This document shows, piece after piece, positions 59,771 to 64,000 of a stretch of DNA of 64,000 nt. Location of the stretch: NCBI GenBank assembly GCA_025149285.1, contig CP102274.1, positions 6,490,489 to 6,554,488 of the forward strand, written 5' to 3'. This DNA comes from Hungatella hathewayi (GTDB lineage: Bacteria; Bacillota; Clostridia; Lachnospirales; Lachnospiraceae). The notes below the pieces were generated by a model that did no database searches, was not told the DNA's origin, and saw only the letters and a program-made list of their open reading frames with translations. The translations under genes were made by a program, and so were the position numbers. Position 1 is the stretch's first letter; every line of letters starts with the position of its first letter.

Positions 59771-61640
59771 ATTTCCCGACAAACACCACAATCGTCCTGG
59801 GCGGCACCTCAAACTGCCTGGTCTCCATCACCGGCATTCCGCCTTTCTTCTCCACATCTTCTCCATCGCCCGACTTCTCCTGATACATACCGTTAAATTC
59901 CTTATCGTCCGTGTTAAACACAATATACCACTTCTGCTTCTTCGGCAGATTCGGCAAATCGAATTCATGCGACTCCCAATGCATGTTATAGGCTACAAAG
60001 AAGCTGTCATCCGCGGTGCCATCCGGTTTTTTTCCATATTCTCCGCAGTACATAATACCGATCTGCCTCCGGAAATTCTCAAATTCCGGCCGCCACGCCT
60101 TCACGCCGTGGTACGATACATCGGGCCTGCCGCAGGATAAGTAATCCATAATTTTCGGTTCCCCGGCCATATGAAATACCGGATGGCTCTTTCGGAAGGC
60201 AATCACTGCCTTTGTAAACTCATAGATGTCCCGGTTGGTTTTCAGAAGGTTCCAGTTCAGCCATGAGACCTCATTATCCTGGCAGTAGGAATTGTTGTTG
60301 CCGTCCTTGGAATTGCCGAACTCGTCCCCGGCCAGAAGAAGCGGTGTTCCCTGGCTTAAGAACAGCATAAGAGCCGCATTTCTTATCTGCTTTCTGCGCA
60401 GCTCCACGATCTTTTTCCGCCTTGTATGTCCTTCCACGCCGCAGTTCCAGGAGTAGTTATAGGAATTACCGTCCTGATTGCCCTCGCCGTTGGCCTCATT
60501 GTGTTTCGTATCATACGATACCATGTCCATCAGTGTAAAACCGTTGGTGTTGGCCATATAATTAATCACACCGAAATCCGCCGGGTTGCGCCTGCTTCGG
60601 AAGATCAGATGATTCATCTCGTCCTCGTCCCCTTTTAACGCCCGGCGCATATCCACCAGAAAACCGTCATTATACTCTGCCAGGTGCTTTTCATGCCCGC
60701 CCGGAACGCCCATCCAGGAAGTAGAAAACAGCTTGGTACCGCTCAAATACGGATCGCGCCCGATCAGGTCATTGGGTGCAAATCCTACGAGGTGAATCCC
60801 GTCTACATGGAACTCCTCCGCCCAGAAACGAACCGCGTCGAGAACGAAGGCCGGATTCTCCTTACCGGTAAAATAAAGCTCAATTATCACTTCCATTCCC
60901 GCTTGGTGAAACGTCTTCACAAGATTTTTAAACTCTGATACCGGGTGCCTGCCGTTACCGGAACTGTAGGAAGCCTTGGGCGCGAAGTAATAGCCGGGGG
61001 TATATCCCCAGTAATTTAATTTTCCAGTGGGTTTATCCACAGCGTAGGGACTGCCATCCACATGCTCCGGCATCATCAGCTCCGGAAACTCATTGACGGG
61101 AAGGAGTTCCAGACTCGTAACTCCCAGTTCCTTTAAATATGGAATTTTTTCTATCATCGCCCGGAAAGTTCCCTTGTCTTTCGTTCTGGAGGTGGAATGC
61201 TTTGTAAAGCCTCTCACATGCGCCCGGTAAAGAATCATCTCTTCATACGGAATCTTTAAAGGCTTATCCCCATCCCAGTCAAAATCCTCTATAACAACCG
61301 GCGTTCTCATGGGACGGTCTGCTGCCGACAAATCTCCCCAGATCTCCCGTCCCATAAACTGTCTCCCGTAAGGGTCGGCAAATACCTTTCCGTCAATCTC
61401 GAAACAATACTCCAGACCGGAAAAGTCATCGCCCAGAACAGTCATGTTCCAGACATCCCCGCGCTTTGCCTCCTCCGAAAAATGCAGCCGTACATATTCG
61501 GTCTCTTCCCCGCTGTGGTATAAAAGGAGATCACATCTCTCTCCCTGTGCAGCTACGCACACATGAATCCCGCCATCAACTACGGTAAGTCCCATGGAAT
61601 AAATTCTGTTGTCCTGCTTAGCAATTCTGTATCCTTCCAT
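59769..61640 (-). CDS. GlgX/isoamylase-like GH13 protein lacking catalytic residues
   Basis: 623 aa. A CBM48-like N-terminal domain (about residues 10-105) is followed by a GH13 barrel that aligns to E. coli GlgX in HVDG, KHNEANGE and LLAGDEFGNSKDGNNNSY. At the catalytic positions it differs: HVDGFRFD is HVDGIHLV (nucleophile Asp to V285), KLIAEPW is KLFSTSW (acid/base Glu to T307) and AHDGFTL is NTNGFTL (Asp to N366). Region I is also changed (VVLNH to LYFTG). The barrel is intact, so it is most likely a glycan-binding or regulatory pseudoenzyme. RBS GAGGAG. Confidence 0.85.
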   Translation of the reverse strand: MEGYRIAKQDNRIYSMGLTVVDGGIHVCVAAQGERCDLLLYHSGEETEYVRLHFSEEAKRGDVWNMTVLGDDFSGLEYCFEIDGKVFADPYGRQFMGREIWGDLSAADRPMRTPVVIEDFDWDGDKPLKIPYEEMILYRAHVRGFTKHSTSRTKDKGTFRAMIEKIPYLKELGVTSLELLPVNEFPELMMPEHVDGSPYAVDKPTGKLNYWGYTPGYYFAPKASYSSGNGRHPVSEFKNLVKTFHQAGMEVIIELYFTGKENPAFVLDAVRFWAEEFHVDGIHLVGFAPNDLIGRDPYLSGTKLFSTSWMGVPGGHEKHLAEYNDGFLVDMRRALKGDEDEMNHLIFRSRRNPADFGVINYMANTNGFTLMDMVSYDTKHNEANGEGNQDGNSYNYSWNCGVEGHTRRKKIVELRRKQIRNAALMLFLSQGTPLLLAGDEFGNSKDGNNNSYCQDNEVSWLNWNLLKTNRDIYEFTKAVIAFRKSHPVFHMAGEPKIMDYLSCGRPDVSYHGVKAWRPEFENFRRQIGIMYCGEYGKKPDGTADDSFFVAYNMHWESHEFDLPNLPKKQKWYIVFNTDDKEFNGMYQEKSGDGEDVEKKGGMPVMETRQFEVPPRTIVVFVGK

Positions 61641-61731
61641 ACCGCTTATCTCCTCTATCCGTCGTTTCCTCCGATGCCGGTCAAATCAGCCGGTGGTCTC
61701 ACTTCCCATTCCGGCCCCCGCATAAGACAAG

Positions 61732-63585
61732 TTACTGCTTCTCAATCTGCTCCGCCAGATCGTTTAAAACCATCCAGCGCTCCATCTTCTCTTCAAGAAG
61801 CTGTTCCTGTATTCTCTTTTCTTCCATTAATTCACTCAATTTAGTATAATTGCTGGCACACTGCTCAATCTGTGCGTCCAAATCCGCAATCTTCTCCTCC
61901 AGAGCCGCAATTGTCTCCTCTATGGTATCCCATTCCCTCTGTTCTTTGAACGAAAACTTCAGTTTCTGCTCTCCCTTAGGCTTACCGACAGTCTTCTTTC
62001 CCTCTTTTGCATCGGAAGACTTTTTGCCGGCTCCCACTCCAGACGGAAGCACGCCTTCCGGATACTTCTGTGCAAATGCCGCCTGATAATCCGTATAGCC
62101 ACCCTCATACTGGGTCACACGGCCCTCACCCTCGAAGGCAAAGATACGCCGCACCACACGATCCAGAAAATACCGGTCATGGGAGACAGTAATTACGATC
62201 CCCTGAAAACTGTCTAAATAATCCTCCAGAATCGTCAGCGTCTGAATGTCCAGATCATTTGTCGGTTCGTCTAACAGCAGGATATTGGGCGCTTCCATCA
62301 GGATGCGAAGCAGATATAACCGCCTTTTTTCCCCTCCGGAAAGCTTATCAATCACGGTATACTGCATACTGGATGGGAACAGAAAACGTTCCAGCATCTG
62401 AGAGGCGCTGATGCTGCCATCCTTCGTCTTCACATACTCTGCGGCCCCGCGAATATAGTCGATCACCTTGACGCTTCCGTCCATAGCTTCATTTTCCTGG
62501 GAAAAATATCCCATCTTAACGGTCTGGCCGACGGTCACTATGCCTCCATCCGGCTCAAGCCATCCGGCGATTATCTTCATCAGCGTCGACTTTCCGCTTC
62601 CGTTGGGTCCGATGATGCCAATGCGGTCATTTTTTAAAAAGATATAAGTAAAATCTTTCATCAGGACCTTATCGCCAAATGCCTTGCTGATGCTCTCCAG
62701 CTCCACCGTCGTGCGGCCCAGACGGCTGGATACGGAGTCCAGCTCCACATTCTGATCCGCCTCCGGCCCCTTCTGATCACGCAGTGTCTCAAACCTCTCA
62801 ATATGGGCCTTCTGCTTGGTTGAGCGGGCCCGGGCGCCGCGCTGCATCCATTCCAGCTCCACCTTTAAGATGGACTGTCTTTTGCGTTCCGTGGCCTGCT
62901 CCATATCGAGGCGCTGCGCCTTCTGCTCCAGATATCCTTCGTAATTGGCCTGATAGCTGTATAATTTACCTTTGTCCAGCTCCACGATCCGGTTCGTCAC
63001 ACTGTCCAGAAAATACCGGTCATGGGTTACCATTAAGAGCGCTCCGTTAAACCGTCGCAGATACGTCTCCAGCCAGTCCGCCATGGCGCTGTCTAAATGG
63101 TTGGTCGGCTCATCCAAGACCAGTAAATCAGGAGTGGAAAGGAGGACGCTTACCAGCGCAACCCGCTTTCTCTGTCCGCCCGACAGAGTCTCCACACGAT
63201 CATCGAAATCCGTGAATCCCAGCTTTGTGAGCATGGTTTTCGCCTGACTCTCCAGATCCCACATCGGAAAGTCACCCTCACCTGCGTTCAGCGAAGCGTG
63301 GGCATGTCCCTCATTCTCACGGACGATGCTTTCCAGTATCGTATCGCCCTCATGGAACTTCGGATTCTGTGACAAAAAGCGGATATCCAGATTCCGTCCG
63401 CGCACCACGCTCCCTTCATCCGGCTCCTCCAGTCCTGCCACGATCTTTAACAGAGTCGATTTTCCCGTCCCATTGATACCGATGAGGCCGATCTTTTCCC
63501 CCTCGTTGATGCTGAAGCTGGTATCATCAAAGAGAAGCCGCTCCGTGTATGATTTTGTTAAGTGTTCTATTGTTAATAAATTCAT
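61732..63585 (-). CDS. ABC-F ATPase, Uup type
   Basis: 617 aa. Two ABC domains without membrane segments carry Walker A GINGTGKS (about residue 35) and GPNGSGKS (about 335), with signatures LSGGQRKR and LSGGEKRR and Walker B motifs ending DEPTNHLD and DEPTNDLD. A linker and a C-terminal coiled coil (about residues 545-617) mark the Uup branch. Such proteins bind the ribosome or branched DNA. It is not one of the antibiotic-resistance ABC-F groups by wording, though I cannot exclude it. Confidence 0.9.
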   Translation of the reverse strand: MNLLTIEHLTKSYTERLLFDDTSFSINEGEKIGLIGINGTGKSTLLKIVAGLEEPDEGSVVRGRNLDIRFLSQNPKFHEGDTILESIVRENEGHAHASLNAGEGDFPMWDLESQAKTMLTKLGFTDFDDRVETLSGGQRKRVALVSVLLSTPDLLVLDEPTNHLDSAMADWLETYLRRFNGALLMVTHDRYFLDSVTNRIVELDKGKLYSYQANYEGYLEQKAQRLDMEQATERKRQSILKVELEWMQRGARARSTKQKAHIERFETLRDQKGPEADQNVELDSVSSRLGRTTVELESISKAFGDKVLMKDFTYIFLKNDRIGIIGPNGSGKSTLMKIIAGWLEPDGGIVTVGQTVKMGYFSQENEAMDGSVKVIDYIRGAAEYVKTKDGSISASQMLERFLFPSSMQYTVIDKLSGGEKRRLYLLRILMEAPNILLLDEPTNDLDIQTLTILEDYLDSFQGIVITVSHDRYFLDRVVRRIFAFEGEGRVTQYEGGYTDYQAAFAQKYPEGVLPSGVGAGKKSSDAKEGKKTVGKPKGEQKLKFSFKEQREWDTIEETIAALEEKIADLDAQIEQCASNYTKLSELMEEKRIQEQLLEEKMERWMVLNDLAEQIEKQ

Positions 63586-63659
63586 CTCAGTCTTTCGTCT
63601 CCCCGTTCCTTAATCGCCGCCTGCGTCTGATCGCCTGAATATGGAAATCAGAAATTCTT

Positions 63660-64000
63660 CTATTCAATCACCAGTTCCACAGGGCAGTGGTCGGAGCCAA
63701 GTACTTCCGTATGGATATCCGCACTGACCAGCCTGTCCTTCAGCGCTTCTGAGACACAGAAATAATCAATTCTCCATCCTGCATTCTTAGATCTTGCGCT
63801 GAACCGGTAGGACCACCAGGAGTATATCTCTTCTCTGTCCGGATAGAACCATCGGAACGTATCGATAAATCCTGCATCGAGAAGATCCGTAAACTTTCCT
63901 CGCTCTTCGTCTGTAAAACCGGCGTTCTTCCGGTTTGTCTTCGGATTTTTCAAATCAATTTCCTTATGGGCCACATTTAAATCGCCGCAGAAAATAACCG
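63660..64000 (-). CDS. xth: exodeoxyribonuclease III, C-terminal part
   Basis: The 5' end lies outside the window. The visible ~113 residues read VIFCGDLNVAHKEIDL, TDEERGKFTDLLDAGFIDTFR, YSWWSYRFSARSKNAGWRIDYF and GSDHCPVEL, the metal and His-Asp active-site motifs of ExoIII/APE1 enzymes. It repairs abasic sites. The gene ends 74 bases before the Uup start; an ATG/GTG inside the window is not the real start. Confidence 0.93.
   Translation of the reverse strand, partial: VIFCGDLNVAHKEIDLKNPKTNRKNAGFTDEERGKFTDLLDAGFIDTFRWFYPDREEIYSWWSYRFSARSKNAGWRIDYFCVSEALKDRLVSADIHTEVLGSDHCPVELVIE

Overview
The window looks like a chromosomal segment of a gut-type Lachnospiraceae/clostridial anaerobe (Clostridium cluster XIVa kind). 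The evidence is the rubrerythrin/PerR oxygen defence genes, a LuxS of clostridial type, a GlpA/FAD-oxidoreductase/DUF1667 glycerol cluster, Opp and Ugp-type ABC importers, AGGAGG-type ribosome binding sites, sigma-A promoters often with an extended -10 (TATGGTATA...), and compact U-tailed terminators. Species cannot be fixed from the sequence alone.

Layout. 1-13.4 kb is ordinary core: the end of a YesM/LytS-type sensor kinase, an unknown membrane protein, an EamA exporter, an operon of lipoprotein trigger-factor-like PPIase / xanthine phosphoribosyltransferase / HAD phosphatase, then a membrane glycerophosphodiesterase, D-aminoacyl-tRNA deacylase and M18 aminopeptidase run, a small alarmone synthetase, an S1-domain protein and a MATE pump. 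13.5-28.9 kb is a surface-adhesin locus: a 297-aa internally duplicated protein of unknown function followed by one giant LPXTG-anchored protein that is split into two reading frames (935 + 3870 codons) by what looks like a single-base deletion. The C-terminal frame carries 15 copies of a 537-bp repeat, themselves organised in 2148-bp near-identical super-repeats. 29-36.9 kb holds deoB, a PHP phosphatase/LysR pair, perR with two rubrerythrins under recognisable PerR operators, and a membrane-anchored protein with three DxDxDG calcium-type motifs.

37-49.8 kb is a glycerol-3-phosphate/glycerophosphodiester island on the minus strand: glpK; glpA-like, FAD oxidoreductase, DUF1667 and YesL; then a Ugp-like ABC importer with a cytoplasmic glycerophosphodiesterase; then an FAH-family gene and a CPA2 antiporter. 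Three of these transcription units, and possibly the antiporter, begin with the same kind of leader RNA. A short 5' arm can pair with the ascending arm of an intrinsic terminator, and the enclosed loop is conserved. The arrangement fits a GlpP-type antiterminator element and is the most interesting regulatory signal here.

49.8-64 kb holds an oligopeptide-type ABC operon (BCADF order), a Ca2+-type P-ATPase, luxS, a complete type III toxin-antitoxin module (promoter, two 46/47-nt RNA pseudoknot repeats plus a partial third, terminator, 161-aa endoribonuclease-type toxin; probably the CptIN family), a GlgX-like GH13 protein that has lost all three catalytic carboxylates, a Uup-type ABC-F protein and the 3' part of an exonuclease III gene.
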